The notes beneath the pieces were generated by a model. The model had not been told where the DNA came from, ran no database searches, and saw only the letters and a program-made list of their open reading frames with translations. 64,000 nt of DNA from NCBI GenBank assembly GCA_026002875.1, contig BPGE01000001.1, positions 1,550,001 to 1,614,000 of the forward strand. Reading direction: 5' to 3'. This DNA comes from Bryobacteraceae bacterium (GTDB taxonomy: Bacteria; Acidobacteriota; Terriglobia; Bryobacterales; Bryobacteraceae). This document shows, piece by piece, positions 17,261 to 26,586 of the stretch. Position 1 is the first letter of the stretch; every line of letters begins with the position of its first letter. The translations under genes were made by a program, and so were the position numbers.

Positions 17261-19086
17261 GCGGCCACCTCCTCGGCCAGGGGGAGGCGGATGCGGAAGA
17301 CCGCGCCCGAGCCCGGCTGTCCGCCGATCTCGATGGAGCCGTTGTGCAGCTGGATGGCGCGGTAGGTCATGGCGAGGCCGATGCCGGTGCCATTCTGCTT
17401 GGTTGTGTAATATAACTGGAAAATCTTATCACGGACATCCGGAGAAATTCCAGGGCCAGTATCGGAGATTTCGAGCTCGGCATTTTGGCCGGATTTTTCA
17501 AGGCGAACGGCGAGTTTTCCCCCCGAGGGCATGGCTTCGAGGGCGTTGCGGAGGATGTTGAGGACGGCCTGCTGGAGGAGGCCGGAGTCGCCGCGGAGGG
17601 GAGCGGGCTGATCGAGGCCGGAGGTTTCGATGACGATGTTGTGCTGATCCGCTTCGGGGCGGACAAGGTCGAGGAGGCGGCGGGCGAGGGCGGCGAGGTC
17701 GAGGTCTTCGGCCTGGAGCTCGACGGGGCGCGTGAAATCGAGGAAGGTGCGGACGACGCGGTCGAGGCGGACGATTTCCTGGGCGATGATGTCGAACTCG
17801 GGCTGCGCTTCGGGCACTTCGGGCAGGACGCGGGAGCGGAGCAGCTCGAGGCGGAGGGCGATGGAATTGAGAGGGTTCTTGATTTCGTGGGCGACGCCCC
17901 CGGTGAGGCGGCTGATGGCGGCGAGACGGGAGCTGAGGCTGAGCTGGTCTTCGACGAGGCGGCGTCCTTCGGCATCGCGGAGGCGGAGAAGGGAAGCTCC
18001 CTGAGGGAGGGGGTCGAAGCTGACGAGGAAGCGTCCGGCGCGGGTCTCCTTGAGCGGGGTGCGGGCGAGCAGAACCGGGGCGAGCAGGGAGCCGACGGGA
18101 CCCTCGGGCGGGAAAAGATCCTGGATATGAAGGCCGCTGATTTCGGCGCGGGAGAGTCCGAGCAGCCGCTCGGCGGCTTCGCTGGAGACGACGAGGCGGC
18201 CCTGGCTGTCGAACAGGAGGAGGGCCTGTTCGAGGCCCTGGATCATCTGCTGCACGCTGGAGCGGAGCTGGCTGGCGCCTTCCTGCGCGCCGCGGAACTG
18301 TTCGCCGAGGAGGCGGAGCTTTTCCTGGACGGCGGCGAGCTCGCGGGAGGACGGGGGCTCGACGACGGGGTCGGGTTCGCCGCTGCGGATGCGGTCGATG
18401 GTCTGGCTGATGCCCTTCAGAGGCAGGAGGGCAACCTGGGCGGTGAGGGAGGCGATGGCGATGGCGAGAAGGAAAAGGGGCAGGGAAGCGAGAGCCGATC
18501 GGCGGACTTCCGGAAGAATGGCGTCGCGCAGCAGGACGGAAGAGACGAGAACCTGGATGAGAAAAACGACATTTCGCTGCGAACCATTGCCGGGGATTTC
18601 CACGCCTAATTCGACGCGATTTTCATAGTCGATCTGGCTGCCAAGGACGGCCTGGAATTTGTCGAGGGGGCCGAGTTCGAGGAGGTCTTTCAGGGGCAGG
18701 CGCGGCTGGACGAGCTGTCCCCTGCGCGCCGGGTTGGAGGAGGCGAGGATGACGCCGCGGCCGTCGGCGACCGAAATTTCAATGATGGCCCGGGTCTGGG
18801 CGAGGGTGGATGTCAACAGCTCCGGCAGTTCCGAGTCGGCGCCGATGGCCTCCTGCCACTCGGCGATGCGCTGCTCGAGGGTGGCGACATGGCCGGCTTC
18901 GCGGCTGCGCTGCTGGGCGCGGTCGAGCACGTAGCGTTTGACGAACTGCGCGGTCATGTGGGCGCGGTCGCTGGCGTGCTGGAGGGAGACGGAGATGAGG
19001 GTATGGAGCTCGACGAGGATGAGCGTGAGGGCGACGGCGGCGACGAGGCCGACGGTCATCAGCATGACGCGCGCGCGGAGCGACAT
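17257..19086 (-). CDS. membrane sensor histidine kinase (NtrB-like, PAS-HisKA-HATPase)
   Basis: 609-residue sensor kinase. A first membrane helix (about 7-25) is followed by a roughly 160-residue extracytoplasmic sensing region, a second helix near residues 190-212, a HAMP-like segment, a PAS-like domain (ALLLFDSQGRLVVSSEAAERLLGLS) and a HisKA domain with phosphoacceptor H400 in GGVAHEIKNPLNSIALRLELL. The C-terminal HATPase has N and G boxes (LRNALEAMPSGG, DTGPGISPDV, NGTGIGLAMTYRA). It starts 3 bp after the sigma-54 regulator and is followed by a small lipoprotein. Together they form an NtrC-family two-component system; the stimulus is unknown. Confidence 0.92.
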   Translation of the reverse strand: MSLRARVMLMTVGLVAAVALTLILVELHTLISVSLQHASDRAHMTAQFVKRYVLDRAQQRSREAGHVATLEQRIAEWQEAIGADSELPELLTSTLAQTRAIIEISVADGRGVILASSNPARRGQLVQPRLPLKDLLELGPLDKFQAVLGSQIDYENRVELGVEIPGNGSQRNVVFLIQVLVSSVLLRDAILPEVRRSALASLPLFLLAIAIASLTAQVALLPLKGISQTIDRIRSGEPDPVVEPPSSRELAAVQEKLRLLGEQFRGAQEGASQLRSSVQQMIQGLEQALLLFDSQGRLVVSSEAAERLLGLSRAEISGLHIQDLFPPEGPVGSLLAPVLLARTPLKETRAGRFLVSFDPLPQGASLLRLRDAEGRRLVEDQLSLSSRLAAISRLTGGVAHEIKNPLNSIALRLELLRSRVLPEVPEAQPEFDIIAQEIVRLDRVVRTFLDFTRPVELQAEDLDLAALARRLLDLVRPEADQHNIVIETSGLDQPAPLRGDSGLLQQAVLNILRNALEAMPSGGKLAVRLEKSGQNAELEISDTGPGISPDVRDKIFQLYYTTKQNGTGIGLAMTYRAIQLHNGSIEIGGQPGSGAVFRIRLPLAEEVAA

Positions 19087-19089
19087 GGT

Positions 19090-20490
19090 TCATTCCCCAG
19101 ACTGCCCGGCGCCGTATTCGCGGAGCTTGTTGAAGAGCGTTTTCTGGCTGATGCCAAGGATGGCGGCGGCGCGGGTCCGGTTGTTGCCGGTGTGGCGGAG
19201 CGTGGCTTCGATGAGAGCGCGTTCGGCTTCGTCGACGGTGGCGCCGATGGGGATGCGGATTTCGTTCAGGGCGGGCGGGGCGGGCTGCTGCGGGCGGGAC
19301 GGGGACTGCGGGGCGAGATTGAGGAAGTGGCGGGGCTCGAGGAGGCCGGCGCCGGCGAGGATGACGGCGCGCTCGAGGGCGTTGCGGAGTTCGCGGACGT
19401 TGCCCGGCCAGGAGTGGGCCTGGAGGATTTCCAGCGCCTGCGCGGAGACGCCTTCGACCTGGCACTGATGGCGCTCGTTGAAGTCGCGGATGATGGCTTC
19501 GCAGAGGGCGGGCAGGTCGCCGGGGCGCTCGCGGAGGGGAGGCATGCGGATCTCGAAGACCTGGAGGCGGAAGTAGAGGTCCTCGCGGAAGCGGCCGGCG
19601 CGCACCTCTTCCTGAAGGCTGCGGTTGGAGGCGGCGAGCACGCGGACGTCGACGTCGATTTCGCGGGCGCCGCCGAGGCGGCGGACGCGGCGTTCTTCGA
19701 GGACGCGGAGAAGCTTGGCCTGGGTGGCGAGGGGCATTTCGCCGATTTCGTCGAGCAATAATGTCCCGGAATGGGCGAGTTCAAAACAGCCGCGGCGGCG
19801 CTCGATGGCGCCCGTGAAGGCGCCTTTTTCGTGCCCGAACAGTTCGCTTTCGATGAGGGTTTCGGGCATGGCGGCGCAGTTGATGGCGACAAAGGGACCG
19901 TCGCGGCGGGGGCTGAGCTGGTGGAGGGCGCGCGCGGCGAGTTCCTTTCCGGTGCCGGATTCACCCGTAATCAGGACTGTGGCGGACGTGGGCGCGACCT
20001 GGCGGATGAGAGAAAAGACCTCCTGCATCTGGGGCGAGCGGCCGACCAGTTCGCCGAGGACGCCGCGGGAGGAGAGCTGGCGTTCGAGCGACTCGCTGTA
20101 TTCGGCCAGGCGCCGCTGGGCGACGGCGCGCTCGAGGAGAAGGCGGAGGGCGCCGGTCTGCACGGGTTTTTCGAGGAACCAGAAGGCGCCGAGGTCGTGG
20201 ACCATGCGGATGGCGGTTTCGATGTTGCCGAAGGCGGTGAGGACGATTGCCGGTGGAGCGTTGCCCTGTTCCTTGAGGCGGCGGAGGAGTTCGGCGCCGT
20301 CGATGCCGGGCATCATGAGGTCGGTAATGATGGCGGCGGCGGGGAATTCCTTCAGGATTTCGAGAGCTTCGCCGCCGTCGGCAGCGGTGGCGGCGGCGTA
20401 GCCCCAGGCTTCCAGCATGGAGGCAAGAGCGGTGCGCTGGTTGAGTTCGTCATCGACGACGAGGACGCCGGGCTTGCTGGATTCGGGCAT
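19090..20490 (-). CDS. sigma-54-dependent response regulator, NtrC family
   Basis: 466-residue transcription activator: receiver domain (residues about 9-120, phosphoacceptor D57 in IITDLMMPG), AAA+ domain (about 145-375) and a Fis-type helix-turn-helix at the end (NRTRAAAILGISQKTLFNKL). Walker A is GESGTGKE, and the sigma-54 contact loop GAFTGA is intact in HEKGAFTGAIE, so it should activate RpoN promoters. Walker B is TLLLDEIGEMPL. The ATG at 20490 (MPESSKPGVLVVDDE) is chosen because the receiver begins directly after it. The frame stays open upstream to 21501, but that part is proline-rich and not part of a receiver. First gene of the kinase/lipoprotein operon. Confidence 0.94.
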   Translation of the reverse strand: MPESSKPGVLVVDDELNQRTALASMLEAWGYAAATAADGGEALEILKEFPAAAIITDLMMPGIDGAELLRRLKEQGNAPPAIVLTAFGNIETAIRMVHDLGAFWFLEKPVQTGALRLLLERAVAQRRLAEYSESLERQLSSRGVLGELVGRSPQMQEVFSLIRQVAPTSATVLITGESGTGKELAARALHQLSPRRDGPFVAINCAAMPETLIESELFGHEKGAFTGAIERRRGCFELAHSGTLLLDEIGEMPLATQAKLLRVLEERRVRRLGGAREIDVDVRVLAASNRSLQEEVRAGRFREDLYFRLQVFEIRMPPLRERPGDLPALCEAIIRDFNERHQCQVEGVSAQALEILQAHSWPGNVRELRNALERAVILAGAGLLEPRHFLNLAPQSPSRPQQPAPPALNEIRIPIGATVDEAERALIEATLRHTGNNRTRAAAILGISQKTLFNKLREYGAGQSGE

Positions 20491-21417
20491 GGATCCTTTA
20501 CAGACTATACCTGTGGCTGGGGCGCTAGGATGGCGGTGAGGCGACATTGACGATGGAGTGGACGCGGCGCGGGTTCGTGGGCGCCTGGACAGCAGGGCTC
20601 TGGGCGCGGGAGCGGCGGGTTTCGGCTGAGAGCCGGCGGGACCGCGTGCGGCTCGTCTCGGGATCGCCGTGGAGGGAGCTGGAGGAAGCTTGGGCGCGAC
20701 TGGAGTTGGGCGCGCCGGCGCGGGTGGTGGCGCGGGCTTGCGCCGGGTGGTGGCCGGCGGGGCGATTGCTGCCGGACCGGTGGGAGGCGTGGGTGGAGTT
20801 TCAGGACGGGCGGGTTCTGGTAGCGGAGTGCCGACCGCGCGAGAGGGTTTGGGAGGCGGGGCCGAGGCGGGGTTTTGCGGGAGGGGAGGCGGTGGCGGAG
20901 GCGTTGCGGGGCTCGTAAGAGTGCCGGAACGAACTCGGTCTGAACCGGAACAAATGGGGTTTTGGGAGGGAACGAAAGTCGTTTCGGCGGCGGGGGGGAA
21001 TTGGGCGTCACTATTTGTGTTTTCTTCCTGTTGGCTGGGGTGAACCGGGGGCTTCGTTTCGAGTTCGTTGTGGAACGATTTTTGGGGGTCAAGTTCCGTC
21101 TTTTGAGAGGAATGGAAAGAATTACCGGGGAGGGCACCCCCCTGTGTGGTGGAATTCGGGGACGATTCAGGCGAAGATGGGGCAAAGACGGCTTTGGGGC
21201 TGAGCGGGGTTCCGGCATTGGGTTTGGCAGCGCGGAGATTGCGCATGACGGCCTCATAGAGGGCTGGAGAGTCGACATAGAGGTCGAGGAGGGTGAGGGA
21301 ATAGCGGCCGTGTTTCAGGGCGTTGAGGGAAGAGCGGCGTTTGCCCTGCGGGGTTTTGGGGCCGCGGGGTCTGGAGGGGAGGAGGGTGGATCTGCGCTTC
21401 CTTTTCCGTCTGGCCAT
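20491..21417 (-). other. open frame upstream of the response regulator with a GPKTPQGK..NALKHG motif
   Basis: The frame of the sigma-54 regulator has no stop upstream and from an ATG at 21417 reads a basic start, then GPKTPQGKRRSSLNALKHG, a signature I associate with short uncharacterised acidobacterial and planctomycete proteins (TPEGK..S..NALKHGL). After about 60 residues it becomes Ser/Pro/Thr-rich and then pure Pro/Ala low complexity until the regulator. I think a small gene begins at 21417, but no stop codon marks its end, so it is either fused to the regulator or has lost its stop. Its 3' half is opposite to a plausible plus-strand gene (20553-20918). Confidence 0.35.
20553..20918 (+). 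CDS. small hypothetical protein with a Tat-like N-terminus
   Basis: 121 residues, starting MEWTRRGFVGAWTAGLWA, which resembles a short twin-arginine leader although the hydrophobic part is weak. The rest is Arg/Trp/Ala-rich with no domain I recognise. Codon third positions are strongly G/C as in neighbours, which supports coding, but the opposite strand is also open. The ATG at 20553 is 62 bp from the divergent regulator start. A TTG at 20547 is an alternative start. Confidence 0.45.
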   Translation: MEWTRRGFVGAWTAGLWARERRVSAESRRDRVRLVSGSPWRELEEAWARLELGAPARVVARACAGWWPAGRLLPDRWEAWVEFQDGRVLVAECRPRERVWEAGPRRGFAGGEAVAEALRGS

Positions 21418-21936
21418 GGAGCCGGTCTCCGGGCGGATTGTAGGGGACACCATGAAGCTCCGCGTCAAAGGTTTTTGCACGGCGGCAAATAAGCCGTGCA
21501 AGAACAGCGGGATGGGGAGAAGAAAAAAAGGCGCAAAGAAGGGGACGGAACTTTCGTCCAGGAACGGGTTCCAGCCCTCTGCCGGGGCTGGCCCGCACTC
21601 GCACGCGTTGTCCTGAGCCAGATTTCAGGCGCGAGGCTCATCCTGTGAGCCCTTGCCGCCGTACACTGCTGAACGAATGCAGGGCAGACCGTCACCGGAG
21701 CACCCGGCTCTGTCCGGAGCGGACGCGGCGCGAGGATGGCGAACGAACCTGCCATCAGTCCGGCGGTCCGGCGGCAGCAAGGCGCACCGGACAGCGCACA
21801 GCCCGGACCGGCGGGAGGCTGGGAAGGCTTGAGATGCGGGGATGCGGGATGTTTCCCGCCGAGACTCATGGCAGCGGGATTTCTGATATTTTCAACGGGA
21901 ATCAAAACGCTGCGAATTCATGGGAGGAACGAGCCA
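21418..21936. other. intergenic region upstream of cas3
   Basis: About 520 bp without a convincing gene. It contains a short hairpin GCACGGC/GCCGTGC (21477-21499), AT-richer patches near 21500-21545 and an AT-rich segment (21880-21905, TTTCTGATATTTTCAACGG) just upstream of the GGGAGGAACGAGCC ribosome site of cas3. The promoter of the cas operon should lie in the last 100 bp. The cas3 frame is open through much of it (from 21736), but the upstream residues do not look like Cas3. Confidence 0.4.
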
Positions 21937-24525
21937 ATGCCCTTGCCGCGCACGCCAGGGCCGGCGCAGGTGGAGAATCAGCTTCCTGAGGGCTTGGAAT
22001 TCTGGGCCAAAACGACCGAGGACGGCAGGCCCGGCATCTCCGTGCTGGAGCACTGCCTGAACGTCGGCGCCGTCGCGCGGGCCCTGCTGGAGCGTTTTCC
22101 TTCGCCATGGGGTGAAAATGACCCGGCATTTTACGCAGTTCTCGCGGCGATGCATGACGCCGGAAAAATCACGCCGGGCTTTCAGGCGCAGTGCGAGGCC
22201 TGGCTTGTGCAGCACGGCCTGAGAGAAATGGCGCTGAAGCAGCGCTGGACCGAGCTGGAAAGGGACCATGCGAAAGTTTCCCAGCACACGCTGCAGACGT
22301 TGTGCGAGGGGAGAGAAACACGGCACTGGGCGCCAGCGCTCGGAGCGCATCACGGCCGTCCGAAGGGCCCGCGCGTGCTGTGTTCGAGGGAATGGCTGGA
22401 ACACCGGCGGAGGCTGGTGGAAGCCATCGAGGCACGGATGGGCCGGCTCCCGGAGCGGGGGCCGCGATCGGAAACGGAGCTCTGCTGGGCGGCGGGCCTG
22501 ATCACGGTGGCCGACTGGATCGGCTCCGACGCGCGGTTTTTTCCGCCGGATGGCAGAAATTCCGGACGGGACCGCGAGGAAGCTGCTGCAAGTGCGCTCG
22601 AACAGATCGGCTGGAGAAGGCCGGAAATCCGCCGCGGTCTGCGCTTTGAGGAACTGTTTCCGGGACTACGGCCGAATGCGCTGCAAGAGGCGGCGCAGAG
22701 GGAGATCCGCGAGCCGGGAGTCTATGTCATCGAAGGGCCGATGGGCTGCGGCAAGACGGAAGCGGCGCTGGCGGCGGCGTACGGCCTGCTGGAAAGCGGC
22801 CAGGCGTACGGCCTGTATTTCGGCCTCCCGACCCAACTGACCAGCAACCGGATTTATCTGCGGGTGAAAGATTTCATTGGCCGGATCACGGACGGCAAGA
22901 CGGGCGTCCGGCTGGCGCACGGCACTTCATGGCTGCTGGAGCCGAAGCTGGCTCTTCAAGCCGGCAGGATCGGCTATGACGAAGAGGGCCGGCCGACGGG
23001 CGGCGCGGATTGCCGTTCCTGGTTCGCCTCGAGCCGCAGGGCGCTGCTGGAGCCGTTCGGAGTGGGCACGGTGGATCAGGCGCTGCTGGGCGTGGTGGCG
23101 GCGAAGCACTTTTTCCTGCGGCAATTCGCGCTGGCGGGCAGGGTTGTGATTCTCGATGAAGTGCATTCCTATGATCTGTACACCGGCACGCTGGTCGACG
23201 CTTTGATCCGGAGGCTGCGGGAGCTGGGGGCGACGGTGATCGTGCTGTCGGCCACGCTCACGAAGGCCCGCAGGGCGCAGGTGCTGGGCGTGGAGAAGAC
23301 GGCGGCGGCGAGCAACGCCTACCCGCTGGTCTCGGCATCCGGGCCCAGCGTGCGCGAGGCGGCCTGCAAAGCGCCCCGGGACCGGAAGGTGGCGGTGCGG
23401 TGGCTGGAGGAGAGCGCACTGGCGCTGGAGGCGCTGAAGGCGGCTGAGAGGGGGCGGTGCGTGCTGTGGATCCGCAATACGGTCGCCGAGGCGCAGGAAA
23501 CTTACAGGGCGCTGAAATCCGCACGCCGGGAGGGAGGACCGGAGATAGGGCTGCTGCATTCCCGATTTCCGCTTTACCGGCGGGAGGAAATCGAAAACCG
23601 CTGGATGGAGGCGCTGGGCCGGAACGGACAACGGCCGGGAGGGTGCGTGCTGGTGGCGACGCAGGTGGTGGAGCAGAGCGTGGATGTGGACGCGGATCTG
23701 CTGATCACGGATCTGGCGCCGACCGACATGCTGTTTCAGCGGATCGGGCGGCTGCACCGACACCAGCGCGACAACCGGGCGCCTGGGCGGGCGGAAGTGA
23801 TCCTCCGCCGACCGTGCGACGAGGCCTGCCTGCAGGGAGATGATCCGGCGGCGATCCGCGAGAGCCTCGGCAGAAGCGCCCGCGTGTACCCGCCGTACGT
23901 GCTGCTGCGGACGTGGAGCGAGTGGCGCGAGCTGACTTCGGTCAGGGTGCCGGGGCAGATCCGTGAAATCCTCGAGCGGACGTATGAGGAACGGAACAGC
24001 GAGCCGGCGGCGTGGGAGCAGCTGCGCGAAAAGATGCGGCAGAAGATGGCGGAGCTGCGGGGGAAGGCGGAAAACGCGACCCGCGTCTGGGATCTGCCCT
24101 CGCTCGAAGATGACGAGGGAGTGCAGACGCGGTATGAGTCGACACCGACGGCGCACATCCTGCTGGCGCACACGATCGAGCCCCGGGGGCAGGAGACCGT
24201 GCTGACGCTTCCGCCGGGAGAGCGGATTGTCTGCCGGGAAAGTACGTGGGAATTCGCCGCGGCCAAAGCGATTCACCGGCATCTGATCCGGGCGCCTTTT
24301 TGGGCGCTGAAGGAGGGACTCGAGCGGCCGCCGCAATGGTTGAAAACATACGCCGATTCCTGCGCGGCGGGGCTGCTCCGTCATGACGGAAAAATCGTCT
24401 GGACGGATGGCGAAACAGAGGCTGGGATGACATACTCGGAGGAAATGGGACTTTGGATCGAGCCGGAAAAGCTAAAGACAATTTCCCGAATGGAAGGCGA
24501 GGCTTGGAATGAATCTTGTTTCTGA
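21937..24525 (+). CDS. cas3: type I-E CRISPR helicase-nuclease Cas3
   Basis: 862-residue effector nuclease that is recruited by Cascade and degrades the non-target strand. An N-terminal HD nuclease domain has H39 (SVLEHCLNV) and the H73-D74 pair (AAMHDAGK), and HHGRPKG supplies further metal ligands. The superfamily 2 helicase has Walker A GPMGCGKTEAA, the DEVH box in VILDEVHSYD, motif III LSATL and motif VI QRIGRLHRH. The ATG at 21937 is preceded by GGGAGGAAC, a strong ribosome site, and gives a length normal for I-E Cas3. It opens the cas operon; its 3' end overlaps cse1 by 17 bp. Confidence 0.95.
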   Translation: MPLPRTPGPAQVENQLPEGLEFWAKTTEDGRPGISVLEHCLNVGAVARALLERFPSPWGENDPAFYAVLAAMHDAGKITPGFQAQCEAWLVQHGLREMALKQRWTELERDHAKVSQHTLQTLCEGRETRHWAPALGAHHGRPKGPRVLCSREWLEHRRRLVEAIEARMGRLPERGPRSETELCWAAGLITVADWIGSDARFFPPDGRNSGRDREEAAASALEQIGWRRPEIRRGLRFEELFPGLRPNALQEAAQREIREPGVYVIEGPMGCGKTEAALAAAYGLLESGQAYGLYFGLPTQLTSNRIYLRVKDFIGRITDGKTGVRLAHGTSWLLEPKLALQAGRIGYDEEGRPTGGADCRSWFASSRRALLEPFGVGTVDQALLGVVAAKHFFLRQFALAGRVVILDEVHSYDLYTGTLVDALIRRLRELGATVIVLSATLTKARRAQVLGVEKTAAASNAYPLVSASGPSVREAACKAPRDRKVAVRWLEESALALEALKAAERGRCVLWIRNTVAEAQETYRALKSARREGGPEIGLLHSRFPLYRREEIENRWMEALGRNGQRPGGCVLVATQVVEQSVDVDADLLITDLAPTDMLFQRIGRLHRHQRDNRAPGRAEVILRRPCDEACLQGDDPAAIRESLGRSARVYPPYVLLRTWSEWRELTSVRVPGQIREILERTYEERNSEPAAWEQLREKMRQKMAELRGKAENATRVWDLPSLEDDEGVQTRYESTPTAHILLAHTIEPRGQETVLTLPPGERIVCRESTWEFAAAKAIHRHLIRAPFWALKEGLERPPQWLKTYADSCAAGLLRHDGKIVWTDGETEAGMTYSEEMGLWIEPEKLKTISRMEGEAWNESCF

Positions 24526-26014
24526 TGGCTGGATTCCAGTGGTCATGCAGGATGGCGCTGCTTTGCAGGTCAGCCTGAAAGATGCGTTCCGGCGAGGCTG
24601 GGAGATCCGCGATCTGGCGGTGCGTCCGGATGAACGGGTGGCGCTGATGCGGCTGCTGATTGCTGTGGCGCAGGCGGCGCTGGACGGGCCTGTGGACGAG
24701 GATGACTGGAAAAAGTGCAAGTCCCGTTTGCAGGATGCTGCGTGCGCTTATCTGGAGAAATGGCGGCCTGCATTCGAGCTGTTCGGAGACGGGCAGAGAT
24801 TTCTGCAGGTGGCCGGGCTGGAGCTGCAGGAAGACAAATGGGTGCCCACGAGCAAGCTGGATTTTGCTCTGGCGACGGGGAATAACCCTACCCTGTTTGA
24901 CAATGGGGGCGGGGAGGAGCGGCGGTTCGAGGCGGAGTATCTCGCGCGTCGGCTGCTGGCTTTCCAGTGTTTTTCGCCGGGAGGACGGATTGGCGTGGCG
25001 CAATGGGGCGGCAGGCCCACATCCGGCGACGGATCGAGCCAGCATGCGCCATGCCTGCCCGGATCGATGGTTCATGCCTATATCCGGCGCGCGAATCTCC
25101 TGGAAACCGTTCATGTCAACCTGATTTCCCGCAGGATTGCCGGGCTGGTTTATAGCGAGGAAGGCTGGGGGAAGCCGATCTGGGAGCGGTTGCCCTCCGG
25201 CCCCGACGACCGCGCTGCCGCAGATCAGGTCACGCGAACCTATCTGGGACGCCTGGTTCCGCTGAGCCGCGCCATCCGGCTTGGAGAAGACGGCCGGCGC
25301 ATGATCCTTGCAAACGGGCTGAGCTATCCGTCGTTCGACACTGGCGGTCTGCGCGAGCCGGAGGCCACAGTGGTGGTCCGGAAACGGCAGGGGAAGGAAG
25401 AGCATGGCCTCCTGCCGCTGCGGCAGGAGGCTGCACTGTGGCGCGAGCTGCATTCCATGCTGGTGAAATGCCGCGCGGGGAGCGGAGCCGGAGGCCCGCT
25501 GGCCCTGGCCAACCTCAGCGAGGACGAGAGCTTCGATCTTTGGGCCGGCGGGATGATTGCGGACCAGGCCAAGCCGATCGAGCTGGTGGAGTCTGTGTTC
25601 CATGTCCCGGCGGGCCTGCTGCTGGACGCGAAGCAGAAGGTTTACGAAAGAGGGGTGGAGCTGGCCAGTGAGATCGCCGGGGCGCTGGAGAAAGCGGCGG
25701 AGGCGTACGCACGGGCGTTGAGCTCAGACGGGGGATCTCCCGGGGGGGCGGCGGTCAGTCCTGCGGGGCTGCGGCAGAAGATGCGGTTCCTGTACTGGTC
25801 CGATGTCGATCTGTCCGTGCAGGATCTCATCGATTTTGCGGCTGGGGCGGGCGGGGAGGCGAGTCTGGCGCAATCGCGGTGGGGCCGGACGCTGCGGCGT
25901 GCCGCCCTGCAGGCGTTCGAAGCTGCCTGTCCGGCCGAAGGCGTGCGGCAGATGCGCGCCTATGCGGTCGCGGAGCAGGAGTTGCGGGGGCGGATCGCGC
26001 AACTGTTGAGCTAG
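24509..26014 (+). CDS. cse1: Cascade large subunit Cse1 (CasA, Cas8e)
   Basis: 501-residue large subunit of the type I-E Cascade complex, which reads the PAM and recruits Cas3. It starts MNLVSDGWIPVV, the typical CasA opening (NLI..WIPV). Further conserved features are ALMRLLIAVAQAALDGP, a segment with QHAPCLPGSMVHAYIRRANLLETVHVNL, and the C-terminal four-helix bundle (about 360-500). Overlap with cas3 and the 16-bp gap to cse2 show one operon. Length is normal for the family (about 500). Confidence 0.93.
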   Translation: MNLVSDGWIPVVMQDGAALQVSLKDAFRRGWEIRDLAVRPDERVALMRLLIAVAQAALDGPVDEDDWKKCKSRLQDAACAYLEKWRPAFELFGDGQRFLQVAGLELQEDKWVPTSKLDFALATGNNPTLFDNGGGEERRFEAEYLARRLLAFQCFSPGGRIGVAQWGGRPTSGDGSSQHAPCLPGSMVHAYIRRANLLETVHVNLISRRIAGLVYSEEGWGKPIWERLPSGPDDRAAADQVTRTYLGRLVPLSRAIRLGEDGRRMILANGLSYPSFDTGGLREPEATVVVRKRQGKEEHGLLPLRQEAALWRELHSMLVKCRAGSGAGGPLALANLSEDESFDLWAGGMIADQAKPIELVESVFHVPAGLLLDAKQKVYERGVELASEIAGALEKAAEAYARALSSDGGSPGGAAVSPAGLRQKMRFLYWSDVDLSVQDLIDFAAGAGGEASLAQSRWGRTLRRAALQAFEAACPAEGVRQMRAYAVAEQELRGRIAQLLS

Positions 26015-26030
26015 GAGGCCAGGAATCATC

Positions 26031-26576
26031 ATGAAGCCAAACACGACCGATCTGAAACGAAGAGCCGGGCAGCTGTTGGAACGGCTGCGGGCGGCCTCTT
26101 TCGACCGGGGCCAGATGGCGGACCTGCGGTGCGCCTGGAGCCGGGCCAGGCAGGTGCGGGCGTGGCCGTTGCTGGGGCCGTTGGGCCTGATTGGCAGCGA
26201 ACCCGCATTGACGGTGGCTGGCGGATTCGGCTTCCACCCGGAGACGGCGGCGGAGGGCACCTTCGGCACGGCCTGCCGGCGGCTCGCGAATTCGGGGAGT
26301 TTTTCGGCTGACGTCGTGAGCCAGCGGCTGCTGCGGCTGCTGGGGGCGGACCGCAACGAGGCCTGCCGTCTGGTGCGGCCGCTGATCCTGGCGATGCGGT
26401 CGGCCGGGGTGCCGGTGAATTACCGCCGGCTCTTTACGGACCTGACCTACTGGACGCCCCGCATCCGGCAGCAGTGGGCGGCGGAGTTCTGGGCGCCGGG
26501 CGCAGCTTCTTCCGGTTCTGCGGACGGCGTGCAGGGTGCGGATGAGGCGGCCGGCGGACCGCCGCAGGAGAGTTGA
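26031..26576 (+). CDS. cse2: Cascade small subunit Cse2 (CasB)
   Basis: 181-residue helical small subunit; two copies form the belly of Cascade and stabilise the R-loop. Recognised from position between cse1 and the other cas genes, size, and family-like stretches DRGQMADLRCAWSRARQVRAWPLL and FGTACRRLANSGSFSADVVSQRLLRLLGADR. The ATG at 26031 follows GGAGGCCAGGAATCATC. Sequence conservation of CasB is low in general, so the call leans on context. The last 20 residues (Ser/Gly/Ala-rich) are probably a disordered tail. Confidence 0.9.
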   Translation: MKPNTTDLKRRAGQLLERLRAASFDRGQMADLRCAWSRARQVRAWPLLGPLGLIGSEPALTVAGGFGFHPETAAEGTFGTACRRLANSGSFSADVVSQRLLRLLGADRNEACRLVRPLILAMRSAGVPVNYRRLFTDLTYWTPRIRQQWAAEFWAPGAASSGSADGVQGADEAAGGPPQES

Positions 26577-26586
26577 AGGAGGCGCC

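Noticed and set aside
21736-21936. Longer start of cas3 at 21736
   Set aside because: The extra residues do not resemble Cas3 and the ATG at 21937 has a strong ribosome site.
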